Assembly (NCBI RefSeq): GCF_001421705.1
Contig: NZ_LMKO01000026.1
Location: forward strand, 1-64,000
Length of the DNA: 64,000 nt
Reading direction: 5' to 3'
DNA from: Xylophilus sp. Leaf220
Lineage (GTDB): Bacteria > Pseudomonadota > Gammaproteobacteria > Burkholderiales > Burkholderiaceae_C
Numbering within the stretch: position 1 is the first letter of the stretch; each line of letters starts with the position of its first letter. Both the position numbers and the translations under genes were made by a program. The notes beneath the pieces were generated by a model. That model did not search any database. It was not told the origin of the DNA and saw only the letters and a program-made list of their open reading frames with translations. This document shows, one piece after another, positions 20,576 to 29,681 of the stretch.

Positions 20576-21392
20576 GGCCGGGACGCTTGGCGTGGAACTG
20601 CACGGCGACCGGCGCGGGAGCGGGCGCGTGGTCGTGACCGTGGTCGCCGTGCGCGCATCCGGGTCCGCGGACGTGGCCGGGCGCGCCATGCGCAGCGGGG
20701 GCAGGCGCCGCGGGGGTGTGGTCATGCGTATGGCCATGATCGTGGTGGCCGTGGGCGCATCCCGGGCCGTGGACGTGGCCGGGCGCGCCGTGGGCGGGCG
20801 CCGTATCGTGCGCGTGGCCGTGGCCGTGGCCGGCTTCGGCCGCAGGGGCGTGGGCGTGCTGCGGCGCGCCGTGGGCGTGGTCGTGACCATGCGCATGGCC
20901 GTGCCCGGCATGGCCGTGCGCGCCGTGGGACGCGCCGTGCGCCCCGTAGGCGCCGCCCTCGGGCTCGAACGGCTCGGTCGCCTCGCGCACGATCAGGTGC
21001 TGGGAGCGCAGCATCTCGGCCAGCACATGATCGGGCTCGATCTGCAGGTAGGCCGGGTTCAGCTCGATCGGCACATGGCGGTTGCCCAGGTGGTAGGCGG
21101 CGCGGGTCAGGTCGAAGGGCGTGCCGTGGGCGGTGCAGTGGGTGATGCGCAGCACCGGCTGTGCTGCTGCGACCACGCGGACCAGCGAGCCGTCCTCGGC
21201 CACCAGCACGTCGCCGCCGCGCACCAGCGTGCCGCGCGGCAGGAACACGCCGATGTGGCGGCCGCCGCTGTCGGTGGCGTCGAAACGGCTTTTCTGGCGC
21301 ACGTCCCAGTCGAGTTCGACGGTGGCGGCGCGCTTCAAGAGGACGGGCGCGAGGCCGCGGCCCTGGGGCATGAGTTTGTTGGCGGTGAGCAT
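20568..21392 (-). CDS. ureE: Urease nickel chaperone UreE with extended His-rich tail
   Basis: 274 residues against roughly 150-190 for most UreE. Residues 1-145 are the normal nickel-metallochaperone fold, with the conserved metal-site region [12 protein letters not shown]. The remaining about 125 residues contain 34 histidines plus several Asp and Cys, arranged as HGH/HDH runs and a duplicated HGAPGHV(H/R)GPGCAHG unit. His tails in UreE store nickel. This one also has cysteines, so it could hold many metal ions. Gene lies between the yefM/yoeB pair and ureF, and overlaps ureF. Confidence 0.95.
   Translation of the reverse strand: MLTANKLMPQGRGLAPVLLKRAATVELDWDVRQKSRFDATDSGGRHIGVFLPRGTLVRGGDVLVAEDGSLVRVVAAAQPVLRITHCTAHGTPFDLTRAAYHLGNRHVPIELNPAYLQIEPDHVLAEMLRSQHLIVREATEPFEPEGGAYGAHGASHGAHGHAGHGHAHGHDHAHGAPQHAHAPAAEAGHGHGHAHDTAPAHGAPGHVHGPGCAHGHHDHGHTHDHTPAAPAPAAHGAPGHVRGPGCAHGDHGHDHAPAPAPVAVQFHAKRPGHA
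20652..20789 (-). repeat. Imperfect direct duplication in the ureE tail
   Basis: About 35 bases at 20652-20687 recur with few changes at 20755-20789, encoding two copies of HGAPGHV-x-GPGCAHG. This points to growth of the His-rich tail by tandem duplication. Confidence 0.7.
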
Positions 21393-21408
21393 GGGGTGCA
21401 GTGGGTTT

Positions 21409-21675
21409 TCAGGTGCTGTAGTGCTGGCGCAGTCGCGCGATCTCGATACGCTCTTCGTGGTACCGGTAGACGATGCGGTGTTCGTCGGTGATCCGCCGCG
21501 ACCACCAGCCGGCCAGGTTGTGCTTCAGGGGCTCGGGTTTGCCGATGCCCTCGTACGGGTGACGCTGGATATCCGTGATCAACAGATGGATGCGCTTGAC
21601 GATGGAGCGGTCGGTCAGTTGCCATTGCAGATATTCCTCCCAAGCTCTGGAGGAAAAAGTCAGGCTGCTGCTCAT
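21409..21675 (-). CDS. yoeB: YoeB-family mRNA interferase toxin
   Basis: 88 residues. [27 protein letters not shown] at the start, [25 protein letters not shown] and the terminal RQHYST motif match YoeB/Txe, a ribosome-dependent RNase of the RelE fold. The catalytic His-Tyr near the C-terminus is intact. Start ATG 21675 overlaps the antitoxin stop by four bases, the normal antitoxin-first order. Sits between ureC and ureE in the urease operon. Confidence 0.92.
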   Translation of the reverse strand: MSSSLTFSSRAWEEYLQWQLTDRSIVKRIHLLITDIQRHPYEGIGKPEPLKHNLAGWWSRRITDEHRIVYRYHEERIEIARLRQHYST

Positions 21676-21968
21676 GCGCCCTTGGAACCGCCTGCGTCGT
21701 CCTGCGCCATCGCATCGAGCTCTTCCAGCGACCGCATCACGCCACCGCCACGGTTGAGTTCGTCGATCGACGCCAGCAAGGCACGCGCATTCTCGGGCGA
21801 GCGCAGGAGGTAGGCAGTTTCCTCCCACGCGCTGAAATCGTCCAGGCTCATCAGTACGGCGGGCTTGCCCCGCTGGCGGGTGATGAGCACCGGCGCCCGG
21901 TCGTCGTTCACCTTGTCGAGCAGCGAGGCGAAGTTGCTGCGTGCATCCGAATAGCTGACGGCATCCAT
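21672..21968 (-). CDS. yefM: YefM/Phd-family antitoxin
   Basis: 98 residues from ATG 21968 (MDAVSYSDARSNFASLLDKVN). The N-terminal Phd/YefM DNA-binding fold includes APVLITRQRGKPAVLMSLDDF, and the C-terminal tail should neutralise YoeB. It probably autoregulates the pair through the large palindrome at 21979-22010. An ATG at 22001 would lie inside that palindrome and is not preferred. Confidence 0.92.
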   Translation of the reverse strand: MDAVSYSDARSNFASLLDKVNDDRAPVLITRQRGKPAVLMSLDDFSAWEETAYLLRSPENARALLASIDELNRGGGVMRSLEELDAMAQDDAGGSKGA

Positions 21969-21978
21969 GGGAGTTCCA

Positions 21979-22010
21979 GTACAAAAAATGGTACGTACCA
22001 TCTATTGTAC
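21979..22010. promoter_or_regulatory. Palindromic operator of yefM-yoeB
   Basis: The core ATGGTACGTACCAT (21988-22001) is a perfect 14-base palindrome. Outer half-sites GTACA (21979-21983) and TGTAC (22006-22010) are exactly symmetric about the same centre. YefM-type antitoxins bind palindromes with TGTACA-like half-sites, so this is the probable autoregulatory operator. It lies 10 bases upstream of the antitoxin start and directly after the ureC stop, implying that the pair has its own promoter. Confidence 0.8.
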
Positions 22011-22018
22011 GTTTTGAG

Positions 22019-23737
22019 CTAGAACAGGAAATACCGCTGCGCCATCGGCAGCACGCTGGCCGGCTCGCAGGTCAGCAGTTGCCCGTCGGCCCGCACCTCG
22101 TAAGTCTGGGCGTCGATCTCCATGCGCGGCGTGGCGCCGTTGTGGACCAGGTGGTGCTTGCGCACCCCGCGGATGTTCTTGACCGCCGACAGCGTCTTCT
22201 TCAGCCCGAACTTCTCCTGGATGCCCAGCCCCAGTCCCGCCTGCGAGACGAAGGTGAGCGAGCCCTGCGCGATCGCGCCCCCGTAGGCACCGAACATCGG
22301 CCGGTAGTGCACCGGCTGCGGCGTGGGGATGGAGGCGTTGGGGTCGCCCATCGCGGCCATGGCGATGAAGCCGCCCTTCAGGATCACCGACGGCTTCACC
22401 CCGAAGAAGGCCGGCTTCCACAGCACGATGTCGGCCCACTTGCCTTCCTCGATGCTGCCCACCTCGTGGCTGATGCCGTGGGCGATGGCCGGGTTGATGC
22501 CCAGCTTGGCGATGTAGCGCTTGGCGCGGAAGTTGTCGTTGCGCGCGGAGTCCTCGGGCAGTGTGCCCCGCTGCTGCTTCATCTTGTGCGCCGTCTGCCA
22601 GCAGCGGATGGTGATCTCGCCGACCCGGCCCATCGCCTGGCTGTCGGAGCTGAACATGCTGATCGCGCCCAGGTCGTGCAGGATGTCCTCGGCCGCGATG
22701 GTCTCCTTGCGGATGCGGCTTTCGGCGAAGGCCAGGTCCTCGGCGATGGCCGGGTCGAGGTGGTGGCAGACCATCAGCATGTCGACGTGTTCGTCGAGCG
22801 TGTTGATGGTGTAGGGCATGGTCGGGTTGGTGGAGCTGGGCAGGAAATTGGCCTCGCCCACCACCCGCAGGATGTCGGGCGCGTGGCCGCCGCCGGCGCC
22901 TTCGGTGTGGAAGGCGCAGAGGCTGCGGCCGGCGGCGGCCGCGATGGTGTTCTCGACGAAGCCCGATTCGTTGAGCGTGTCGCTGTGGATCGCCACCTGC
23001 GTGTCGGTCTCGTCGGCCACGCTCAGGCAGGCGTCGATCGCCGACGGCGTGGTGCCCCAGTCCTCGTGCAGCTTCAGGCCGATCACGCCGGCGTCGATCT
23101 GCTCGCGCAGCGCGTCGGGTCGGCTGGCGTTGCCCTTGCCCAGGAAGCCCAGGTTCATCGGGAAGGCGTCGGCCGCCTGCAGCATCCGCTCGATGTTGGC
23201 CGGGCCGGGCGTGCAGGTGGTGGCGAAGGTGCCGGTGGCCGGGCCGGTGCCGCCGCCCAGCATGGTGGTGGTGCCGGCGGCCAGCGCATGCTCGATCTGC
23301 TGCGGGCAGATGAAGTGGATGTGGCTGTCGATCGCGCCGGCGGTCACGATGCTGCCTTCGCAGCTCAGGATCTCGGTGCCCGGGCCGATGACGATGTCGA
23401 CGCCGGGCTGCACGTCCGGGTTGCCCGCCTTGCCGATCTTCACGATGCGGCCGCCCTGGATGCCGATGTCGGCCTTGACGATGCCCCAGTGGTCGAGGAT
23501 CAGCGCGTTGGTCAGCACCAGGTCCATGGCACCGGAGGCGTTGGTGCGCTGGCTCTGCGCCATGCCGTCGCGGATCGTCTTGCCGCCGCCGAACTTCACC
23601 TCCTCGCCGTAGCTGCCGGCGCGCAGGGTGTAGTCGGCCTCGACCTCGACCACCAGGTCGGTGTCGGCCAGCCGCACCCGGTCGCCAACGGTGGGGCCGA
23701 AGATTTCCGCATAGGCGCGGCGGGAGATGGTGGCCAT
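22019..23737 (-). CDS. ureC: Urease alpha subunit
   Basis: 572 residues, full length for UreC. Contains the carbamylated nickel-bridging lysine region ([12 protein letters not shown]), HIHFICPQQ, the mobile active-site flap [22 protein letters not shown], and [12 protein letters not shown]. Hydrolyses urea to ammonia and carbamate with two nickel ions. Start ATG 23737. Downstream of it the operon is interrupted by the toxin-antitoxin pair before the accessory genes continue. Confidence 0.98.
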   Translation of the reverse strand: MATISRRAYAEIFGPTVGDRVRLADTDLVVEVEADYTLRAGSYGEEVKFGGGKTIRDGMAQSQRTNASGAMDLVLTNALILDHWGIVKADIGIQGGRIVKIGKAGNPDVQPGVDIVIGPGTEILSCEGSIVTAGAIDSHIHFICPQQIEHALAAGTTTMLGGGTGPATGTFATTCTPGPANIERMLQAADAFPMNLGFLGKGNASRPDALREQIDAGVIGLKLHEDWGTTPSAIDACLSVADETDTQVAIHSDTLNESGFVENTIAAAAGRSLCAFHTEGAGGGHAPDILRVVGEANFLPSSTNPTMPYTINTLDEHVDMLMVCHHLDPAIAEDLAFAESRIRKETIAAEDILHDLGAISMFSSDSQAMGRVGEITIRCWQTAHKMKQQRGTLPEDSARNDNFRAKRYIAKLGINPAIAHGISHEVGSIEEGKWADIVLWKPAFFGVKPSVILKGGFIAMAAMGDPNASIPTPQPVHYRPMFGAYGGAIAQGSLTFVSQAGLGLGIQEKFGLKKTLSAVKNIRGVRKHHLVHNGATPRMEIDAQTYEVRADGQLLTCEPASVLPMAQRYFLF

Positions 23738-23756
23738 GGCGAGCTCTCTCTGGTTT

Positions 23757-23818
23757 GCTATTTAATTAATAGCTGGAAGCCGGCGGCCGGCGCCGGCTGC
23801 AGCCATTTTTCGTTCAAG
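23757..23818 (+). repeat. Dispersed repeat copy (full)
   Basis: GCTAT-N7-ATAGC followed by a GCCGGC...GCCGGC hairpin, then TGCAGCCATTTTT and TTCAAG. Same organisation as the copies at 37842, 62269 and (reversed) 58224. Lies between ureB and ureC inside the operon. Confidence 0.75.
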
Positions 23819-23824
23819 AAACGG

Positions 23825-24130
23825 CTACAGCGGCCCCTGCACCAGGCCGCGGAAGCCGTAGACCACCCGGTCGCCCGCGTAGTCGACCAGTTCCACCGTG
23901 CGCTGCTGGCCCGGCTCGAAGCGCACCGCGCTGCCCGAGGCGATGTTGAGCCGCATGCCGCGCGCCGCGTCGCGGTCGAAGCCGAGCGCGCCGTTGGTCT
24001 CGGCGAAGTGGTAGTGCGAGCCGACCTGGATCGGCCGCTCGCTTTCGTTGCGCACCACCAGGGTCACGGTGCGGCGGCCGGTGTTGAGGGCGTGCTCGCC
24101 CTCGTCGGTGAAGAGTTCGCCGGGAATCAT
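23825..24130 (-). CDS. ureB: Urease beta subunit
   Basis: 101 residues, [21 protein letters not shown] to the end, with [18 protein letters not shown] and YGFRGLV, all diagnostic. Structural subunit of the UreABC heterotrimer. ATG 24130 gives the family start. Follows hupE/ureJ after 14 bases. Confidence 0.97.
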   Translation of the reverse strand: MIPGELFTDEGEHALNTGRRTVTLVVRNESERPIQVGSHYHFAETNGALGFDRDAARGMRLNIASGSAVRFEPGQQRTVELVDYAGDRVVYGFRGLVQGPL

Positions 24131-24144
24131 GCTGACGGTCCCTT

Positions 24145-24783
24145 TCAGGCCAGGCGGGTCAGCAGCACCACGCCCAGGCCGGCCACCGCCGCACCCGCGA
24201 TGCGCGGCAGCCAGGCCGAGCGGGTGCGCAGCGCCCAGCCGGCGGCGATGCCCGCGCCGTGCAGCAGCACGGTGGCGACCAGCATGCCGGCCAGCACCAG
24301 CGCGGCGTTGGCGCTGCCCGCCAGCTCGGTGCCGTGGGCGATGCCGTGGAACAGCGCGAACACGCCCACCACCGCCGCCGACACCGCGCCCGGCAGCCGC
24401 ATCCGCGTCAGCACCAGCAGGCCGAGCGCCAGCAACGAGGTGGCGATCATCGGCTCGACCGCGGGCAGCGCCAGGCCCTGCAGGCCCAGGAGCGCGCCGG
24501 CCAGCAGCATCGCGGCGAAGGCCAGCGGCGCCCGCAGCAGCTCGGCGCCACCCTGGCGCGCCACCAGCGCCGACCACAGGCCCACCGCCACCATCGCGGC
24601 CAGGTGGTCGGTGCCGGTGAACGGATGCACGAAGCCGGCGAGGAAGCCGCCCGCCCCGCCCGCGGCCGTGCCGCCGTGGTGGGAACCGGCATCGGCCCCT
24701 AGGTGGGCCAGCGCGGCCAGGGGGGCGGCACAGGCCGCGGTGGCGGCCGCGGTGCGGGCCAGGAAGAGCTTGTTGCGGGACAT
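24145..24783 (-). CDS. ureJ: HupE/UreJ-family nickel permease
   Basis: 212 residues with a cleavable signal-like N-terminus and about six transmembrane segments. Carries the family motif H-P-F-x-G-x-D-H ([12 protein letters not shown]) and a second His motif [10 protein letters not shown]. Imports nickel for urease. A His pair near the mature N-terminus (GSHHGGT) may capture metal. Located between ureA and ureB, a common place in betaproteobacterial urease operons. Confidence 0.9.
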   Translation of the reverse strand: MSRNKLFLARTAAATAACAAPLAALAHLGADAGSHHGGTAAGGAGGFLAGFVHPFTGTDHLAAMVAVGLWSALVARQGGAELLRAPLAFAAMLLAGALLGLQGLALPAVEPMIATSLLALGLLVLTRMRLPGAVSAAVVGVFALFHGIAHGTELAGSANAALVLAGMLVATVLLHGAGIAAGWALRTRSAWLPRIAGAAVAGLGVVLLTRLA

Positions 24784-24893
24784 CACGGGTTCCTTTCGGG
24801 CGGACGAAGGGGAAACGGAAGGTGCGGGCACGGCGCCGGCATGGCCGGCGCGACGGGCAGCGGCGCTGCCGGCGAAACGCGGCCGGGCGCCCA

Positions 24894-25196
<303 letters not shown>

Positions 25197-25218
25197 GCCG
25201 TTCCTCGGGTTCGGTGCC

Positions 25219-25236
25219 GTGCGCCGTACGGCGCAC
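25219..25236. promoter_or_regulatory. Perfect 18-base palindrome upstream of ureA
   Basis: GTGCGCCGTACGGCGCAC lies 23-40 bases upstream of the ureA start. A regulator site or a hairpin in the 5' leader are both possible. A second palindrome, GGTCAC-AG-GTGACC, lies at 25344-25357 between ureA and the IPTL-CTERM gene. Confidence 0.4.
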
Positions 25237-25405
25237 CTTCCGGCGCAGGGCCGGGCAGTCCAGGATCGTAAAGCAGGAAACCTGCCAGACGGGCCGGTCG
25301 GCGGAGCAGGTTGGACCGGCCGTGCTGGATCAGGTGCCGGGTAGGTCACAGGTGACCGACCGGATGCGTAACAATACGTTTTCTTCCAGCCCGCAAACCC
25401 ATTCA

Positions 25406-26074
25406 ATGAAAAAAACTGCAGCAATTTTCAGCTTGCTTTTCATAAAAGCTGCGTTCGGCGCAACCTATACCTACAACGGTGCCAACTTCAACAGCGTGAT
25501 GAACTTTACAGCCCCGTGCAACGTACCAGTTTGTACAGCGGTCTCCACCGCCATGCGGTTCACAGGCACCTTCGACATCGCTCCTCTGCCACCGAATTTG
25601 AATGCCGCGCCCATTCCAACGCAGCTGCAGTCGTTCTCTTTTACAGATGGCAATCTCACGTTCACTAGCGCTGACCCTAAGGTCAGAGTTCGCGTCGCCA
25701 GAGCTTCCACAAACGCACAAGGCCAACTTACCGGGTTCATATTCGACTTTCAAAGATGGCAATCTCCCGGTACGTCTCATGTCATAGTTACTGATCGCTA
25801 TGACAATTTATCAATTTCTTCGACCAGCCTGAATGCGCACTACAACCAATTTTGTTTTGCCATAGGTCCAGCCATCGACACAGGGGTGGCAGATTCGTGC
25901 AATGTCCAGGGTACGGACACGAGCTCCAGTCGGGGCAACAGTAATGCTGGCACGCTTAGTGGGCAACAAATATCCAGCATTCCGACGCTGAATGAGTGGG
26001 CATTAGCGTCACTTGGCCTGCTTATTGCTGCTATTGCCATTACAAAAATTCGCCTCGGAGGCCAGCTTTCCTAG
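25406..26074 (+). CDS. Exported protein with IPTL-CTERM sorting tail
   Basis: 222 residues. Signal peptide (about 1-19, [18 protein letters not shown]), a beta-rich extracellular region with four Cys, and at the C-terminus the [21 protein letters not shown] tripartite tail: motif, hydrophobic helix, basic end. IPTL-CTERM tails are thought to direct processing by a dedicated sorting enzyme, not found in this window. Function unknown. GC is about 50% against about 70% around it, and it runs opposite to the urease genes, so it was probably acquired separately and inserted between ureD and ureA. Confidence 0.85.
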   Translation: MKKTAAIFSLLFIKAAFGATYTYNGANFNSVMNFTAPCNVPVCTAVSTAMRFTGTFDIAPLPPNLNAAPIPTQLQSFSFTDGNLTFTSADPKVRVRVARASTNAQGQLTGFIFDFQRWQSPGTSHVIVTDRYDNLSISSTSLNAHYNQFCFAIGPAIDTGVADSCNVQGTDTSSSRGNSNAGTLSGQQISSIPTLNEWALASLGLLIAAIAITKIRLGGQLS

Positions 26075-26117
26075 ACGCCGCCTCAATTCTGCGGGCCGAG
26101 CCGGCCCTAAAGATTTC

Positions 26118-26972
26118 CTACATCGCCCAGATCCGCGGCAGGGTGGCCGGCAGGCCCCAGCGGGCGGCGCGCCAGGCGGCGCGCACCTGGCGCATCAGGT
26201 CCATCGCCGGCTCCACCACCGGGGCCAGGGCGCGCACCACCACCACCCGGCCGTCGGGGCTGGTGGCGCCGGCGGTCTCGCGCAGGGCGTGGGCGTCGAT
26301 CACCGCGCGGGCCGCGTCCAGGGCCGCTTCGCGGGCGCCGCGGTCGAGCGGGCTGCCGGCGAGCAAAAAGACCGATGCCATGCAGCGGTGCCCGGCCAGG
26401 CCCAGCGGCGAGTCGAGCAGCAGGGTGTCGCCGGCCGCGATGCGGCCGCGCTCCAGCCAGACACCCGGCATCTCGATGTGCTGCAGCAGGCTGCCGCGCA
26501 GGAAGGGCAGGCCGGCGTGCGGCAGGCCGAAGGCGGTCACGTCCCAGCCGATCAGCTCGGCACCGGGGGCCAGCTCCATCCGAAGGTGGTTCTCGGCCTG
26601 GCAGGCGTCGTAGCAGAGCGCCTCGGCCGGCAGCCACTCCAGCCGGGCGCCCGCCTCCAGCACCATGCGGCTGCGCTGCACCGCCGTCTCGCCCTGCGAG
26701 CGGTAGAAGCGGGTGGCGCCGGGCGTGGTGACCAGGCCATGGGCGCCGCTGCCCACGCCCACCCCGATGTCGAGCACGTCGCCGCCGACCAGCCCGCCCG
26801 GCGGATGCACCAGCACGTTGTGGCAGATGCCCGGGCCTTCGGGGAACAGGCTCTGCAGGATGCGCAGCGGGCCGTCGTGCCGGAAGCGGGCGGCGGTGCG
26901 TACCGCATCGACGGTGCCATCGGTGGCGGGTTCGCTGCGGTAGTCGAGTCGGAGTCGGGCGTGCCAGGGCAT
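26118..26972 (-). CDS. ureD: Urease accessory protein UreD
   Basis: 284 residues. WHARLRLDYR..., ILQSLFPEGPGICHNVLVHPPGGLVGGD, TTPGATRFYRSQG and the end WGLPATLPRIWAM match UreD (UreH), which scaffolds UreF/UreG on apo-urease. ATG 26972 chosen from the family start. It is upstream of all other urease genes but separated from ureA by a foreign gene on the opposite strand, so ureA-G may need a separate promoter. Confidence 0.95.
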   Translation of the reverse strand: MPWHARLRLDYRSEPATDGTVDAVRTAARFRHDGPLRILQSLFPEGPGICHNVLVHPPGGLVGGDVLDIGVGVGSGAHGLVTTPGATRFYRSQGETAVQRSRMVLEAGARLEWLPAEALCYDACQAENHLRMELAPGAELIGWDVTAFGLPHAGLPFLRGSLLQHIEMPGVWLERGRIAAGDTLLLDSPLGLAGHRCMASVFLLAGSPLDRGAREAALDAARAVIDAHALRETAGATSPDGRVVVVRALAPVVEPAMDLMRQVRAAWRAARWGLPATLPRIWAM

Positions 26973-27124
26973 GGGGCGCGAGTGTAGAGGCAGCGCGCGG
27001 GGCGCCGCACCCTCCGTCGCATCTGTAGCCCTTGTGTTGCGCCCGGGTAAAGGCGCAGCGGGACTACGCCGCGGAGCCGAATCCGGGGCGACGATGCAGG
27101 CTCGATCACACAGGGAACCACTCC

Positions 27125-27493
27125 ATGAAAAACCGCCTGATCTCCGCATCCCTCCTTGCCGCGCTCGCGCTGGGCGCCACCGCCGCCAGCGCCCAGGTCT
27201 ACGACCGCAACGGCCCGCGCGACAACGGCCCGCCGATGGCCCGCCCCGGGGGCGACCCGCGCTACGGCGCAGCCCAGAACGACCGCCGCGGCCCCGAGTT
27301 CGAGCGCCACGAGTTCCGCCGTGGCGGCCATGTCCCGCCGGCCTACCGCAGCCGCCAGTACGTGGTCGAGGACTGGCGCGAACACCGCCTGAGCGCACCG
27401 CCCCGCGGCCACCACTGGGTGCAGGCCGGCGGCGACTACCTGCTGGTCTCGATCCGCACCGGCGCGATCGTCCAGGTCCTGAACGGCCGGTGA
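27125..27493 (+). CDS. RcnB-family periplasmic protein
   Basis: 122 residues with a signal peptide (1-24, ASAQ). C-terminal RcnB/DUF2 motif YVVEDWREHRLSAPPRGHHWVQAGGDYLLVSI is conserved. In Escherichia coli RcnB takes part in nickel/cobalt homeostasis, but the family is broad and most members are uncharacterised. Its closeness to urease and the metal-efflux operon is suggestive only. A strong terminator follows. Confidence 0.85.
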   Translation: MKNRLISASLLAALALGATAASAQVYDRNGPRDNGPPMARPGGDPRYGAAQNDRRGPEFERHEFRRGGHVPPAYRSRQYVVEDWREHRLSAPPRGHHWVQAGGDYLLVSIRTGAIVQVLNGR

Positions 27494-27526
27494 TCCCGCT
27501 GCGGCGCAGCCACCGCTTGTAAAGAC

Positions 27527-27550
27527 GAAAGGCCCTCGCGAGGGCCTTTC
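27527..27550. terminator. Bidirectional intrinsic terminator
   Basis: GAAAGGCCCTCG-CGAGGGCCTTTC is a perfect 12-base inverted repeat, with A-rich and T-rich ends, between the convergent RcnB-like gene and the rRNA methyltransferase gene. It can end transcription from both sides. Confidence 0.9.
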
Positions 27551-27568
27551 GTGCGTTTGGAGCGGGGG

Positions 27569-28921
27569 CTAGCTGTCCTGGGAGCCCTCGGCAGCAGGCC
27601 CGCGGTCGCGGGCCGATCCGCGGACCATGTCGAAGCGGAACAGCCGGCACTCGATCGGGCCGTTCCACATCGGCACCCGGCGCGATTCCTTCAGGCGCAT
27701 GCGGCTCGGCAGCTTCAGGTCGGGGGTCAGCATCCAGGCGGTCCAGCCGGCGTAATTCTTCTTCCAGTGCGTGGCCAGTTGCGGGAAGAAATCGCCGCCG
27801 TCGTCGGTATGGGCGGTCTCGCGGGCGCCGCTGGGGCCCGATGCGGCCGCGTAGTCCTGCTCGAAGTCGATGTTGCGCGCCTGCTCGCGGCCCGGGGGCT
27901 GGCGGTAGTGGTCGCGCGAGCTGCGGGCCAGCGCGGGGCGGCCGGCCACGCCGCCCGGCGCGATCCGCTCGCCATAAGGCGGGTTGAGCAGCAGCAGGCC
28001 GCGCTCGGCCGGCGGCATCCGCTGCAGCGCGTCGCCGCCGCGGAACTCGATGGCATGCGCCACGCCGGCGCGCTCGGCGTTGCGCTGCGAGAAATCGACC
28101 ATCCGGTGCGACACGTCGCTGCCGAAGATCGGCACCGCCGGCTCGGTGATCGCGGCGCGGGTCTCTTCCCGCAGCGCGTTCCACACATGCGGCTGGAAGG
28201 GCAGCAGCTTCTCGAAGGCGAAGCGCCGCAGCAGGCCGGGCGCGATGTTGCAGGCGATCTGCGCCGCCTCGATCGCCACGGTGCCGCTACCGCAGCAGGG
28301 GTCGTAGAGCGGCAGCGCCTCGAAGCCCTCGGCATCGCCGTCGGCCCAGCCGGTGGCGGCGATCATGGCCGCGGCCAGCGTCTCCTTCAGCGGCGCGTCG
28401 CCCTTGTCCTCGCGCCAGCCGCGCTTGAAGAGCGGCTCGCCGGTGGTGTCGATGTAGATCGTGGCGGTGTCGGTGGTCAGGTGGGCATGGATGCGCACGT
28501 CGGGCCGCTGGGTGTCCACGCTGGGCCGCTCGCCGCGCTTGTCGCGGAAGCGGTCGGCGACCGCGTCCTTGATCTTGAGCGCGGCGAAGTTCAGGCTCTG
28601 CAGCGGGCTGTGCTGGGCGGTGATCTCGACCTTGATCGTCTGGCGCGGGGTGAACCAGATCTCCCACGCGACCTCGGAGGCCGCCTGGTAGAGATCCTGC
28701 TCGTTGCGGTAGGGCGTCGTCGACAGCTGCACCAGCACCCGTTGCGCCAGGCGGCTGTGCAGGTTGAGCATCATCGCGTCCTGCCAGGAGGCGCGCAGCA
28801 GGGTGCCGCCGCGCAGCGTCTGCAGGTCCATGCCCGCCAGGCCGGTCAGGCGGTGCACCTCGTCGGCCAGGTAGCCCTCGACGCCCGCGGCGCAAGGGAG
28901 GAAGAGTTGTAGTTGGTTCAT
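27569..28921 (-). CDS. rlmL: THUMP-domain class I RNA methyltransferase (RlmL N-terminal type)
   Basis: 450 residues. N-terminal ferredoxin-like/THUMP part (about 1-160: LFLPCAAGVEGYLADEV... DVRIHAHLTTDTATIYIDTTGEPLFKRGWR), then a Rossmann methyltransferase with DPCCGSGTVAIEAA and the catalytic LLLNPPYGER. Matches the m2G2445 23S rRNA methyltransferase half of RlmKL. ATG 28921 starts MNQLQLFLPCAAG. An insert between NPPYGER and the last domain (about 330-375) is Gly/Arg/Asp-rich and variable in relatives. Symbol is by family similarity only. Confidence 0.88.
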   Translation of the reverse strand: MNQLQLFLPCAAGVEGYLADEVHRLTGLAGMDLQTLRGGTLLRASWQDAMMLNLHSRLAQRVLVQLSTTPYRNEQDLYQAASEVAWEIWFTPRQTIKVEITAQHSPLQSLNFAALKIKDAVADRFRDKRGERPSVDTQRPDVRIHAHLTTDTATIYIDTTGEPLFKRGWREDKGDAPLKETLAAAMIAATGWADGDAEGFEALPLYDPCCGSGTVAIEAAQIACNIAPGLLRRFAFEKLLPFQPHVWNALREETRAAITEPAVPIFGSDVSHRMVDFSQRNAERAGVAHAIEFRGGDALQRMPPAERGLLLLNPPYGERIAPGGVAGRPALARSSRDHYRQPPGREQARNIDFEQDYAAASGPSGARETAHTDDGGDFFPQLATHWKKNYAGWTAWMLTPDLKLPSRMRLKESRRVPMWNGPIECRLFRFDMVRGSARDRGPAAEGSQDS

Positions 28922-29015
28922 GGGAAGCCAGGAGGATACGCGCTGCGCCCTGTCACGCGCCGATACCGGGCGGCGCACAATCGCCCGCATGCCCACGCCA
29001 TCGGAAGACATCGCC

Positions 29016-29657
29016 ATGCGTCTGCGCCATTTCCTCGCCACCGCCGCCCTCGCCGCCGTCGCCGTCGCCCTGCCCGCGGCGGCCCAGATGCCCAGCTTCG
29101 GCATCAAGCCGCTGCTGGGCCAGGCCTCCGACGCGGCGCTCGACCGGCTCTCGCAGCCGGGCGCCTTCTCGTCGGATGCCGCGATCCGCATCGCCCTGCC
29201 GGGCGCCGGCAACAAGGGCGTCGGCAAGCTGCTGGAGCTGGCCCAGCAATCGGGCATGACCGCCGACCTCGACGCCGCACTGAACCGCGCGGCCGAGCAG
29301 GCCGCGACGCAGGCCAAGCCGATCTTCCGCGCCGCGATCGACAAGGCCACGCTCAACGACGCGGTCGACATCGCCCGCGGCGGCAGCACCGGGGCCACCG
29401 ACTACCTGCGCAAGAGCACCGGCGCGCAGATCACCGCGCAGTTGCAGCCCCTGGTGCGCACCGCCCTGCAGAGCAGCGGCGTGCTGCAGAAGACGGCCCA
29501 GCTGCAGGCCCTGGGCTTCAACGAAGCGCGCCTGACCGACTACGTGGCCGCCAAGACCTCGGACGGCATCTTCACCTATGTCGGCCGCGAGGAGACGCGG
29601 ATGCGGCAGGACCCGATCGGGACCGGCACGCAGCTGCTGAAGGGCCTGCGGTTCTGA
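29016..29657 (+). CDS. DUF4197 exported protein
   Basis: 213 residues with a signal peptide (1-24, PAAAQ). The mature part is helical, with AIRIALPGAGNKGVGKLLELAQQSG and GATDYLRKSTGAQITAQLQP typical of DUF4197. Function unknown. ATG 29016 preferred; ATG 28989 would add nine residues before the signal peptide. Divergent from the methyltransferase gene (94 bases) and convergent with czcA. Confidence 0.85.
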   Translation: MRLRHFLATAALAAVAVALPAAAQMPSFGIKPLLGQASDAALDRLSQPGAFSSDAAIRIALPGAGNKGVGKLLELAQQSGMTADLDAALNRAAEQAATQAKPIFRAAIDKATLNDAVDIARGGSTGATDYLRKSTGAQITAQLQPLVRTALQSSGVLQKTAQLQALGFNEARLTDYVAAKTSDGIFTYVGREETRMRQDPIGTGTQLLKGLRF

Positions 29658-29681
29658 GGGCCGCCGCAGCGGGCCTTCGCA

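Noticed and set aside
20568-21000. CRISPR-like or tandem repeat array in the ureE region
   Set aside because: The repeats encode the His-rich tail in one continuous frame; there are no unique spacers of even length.
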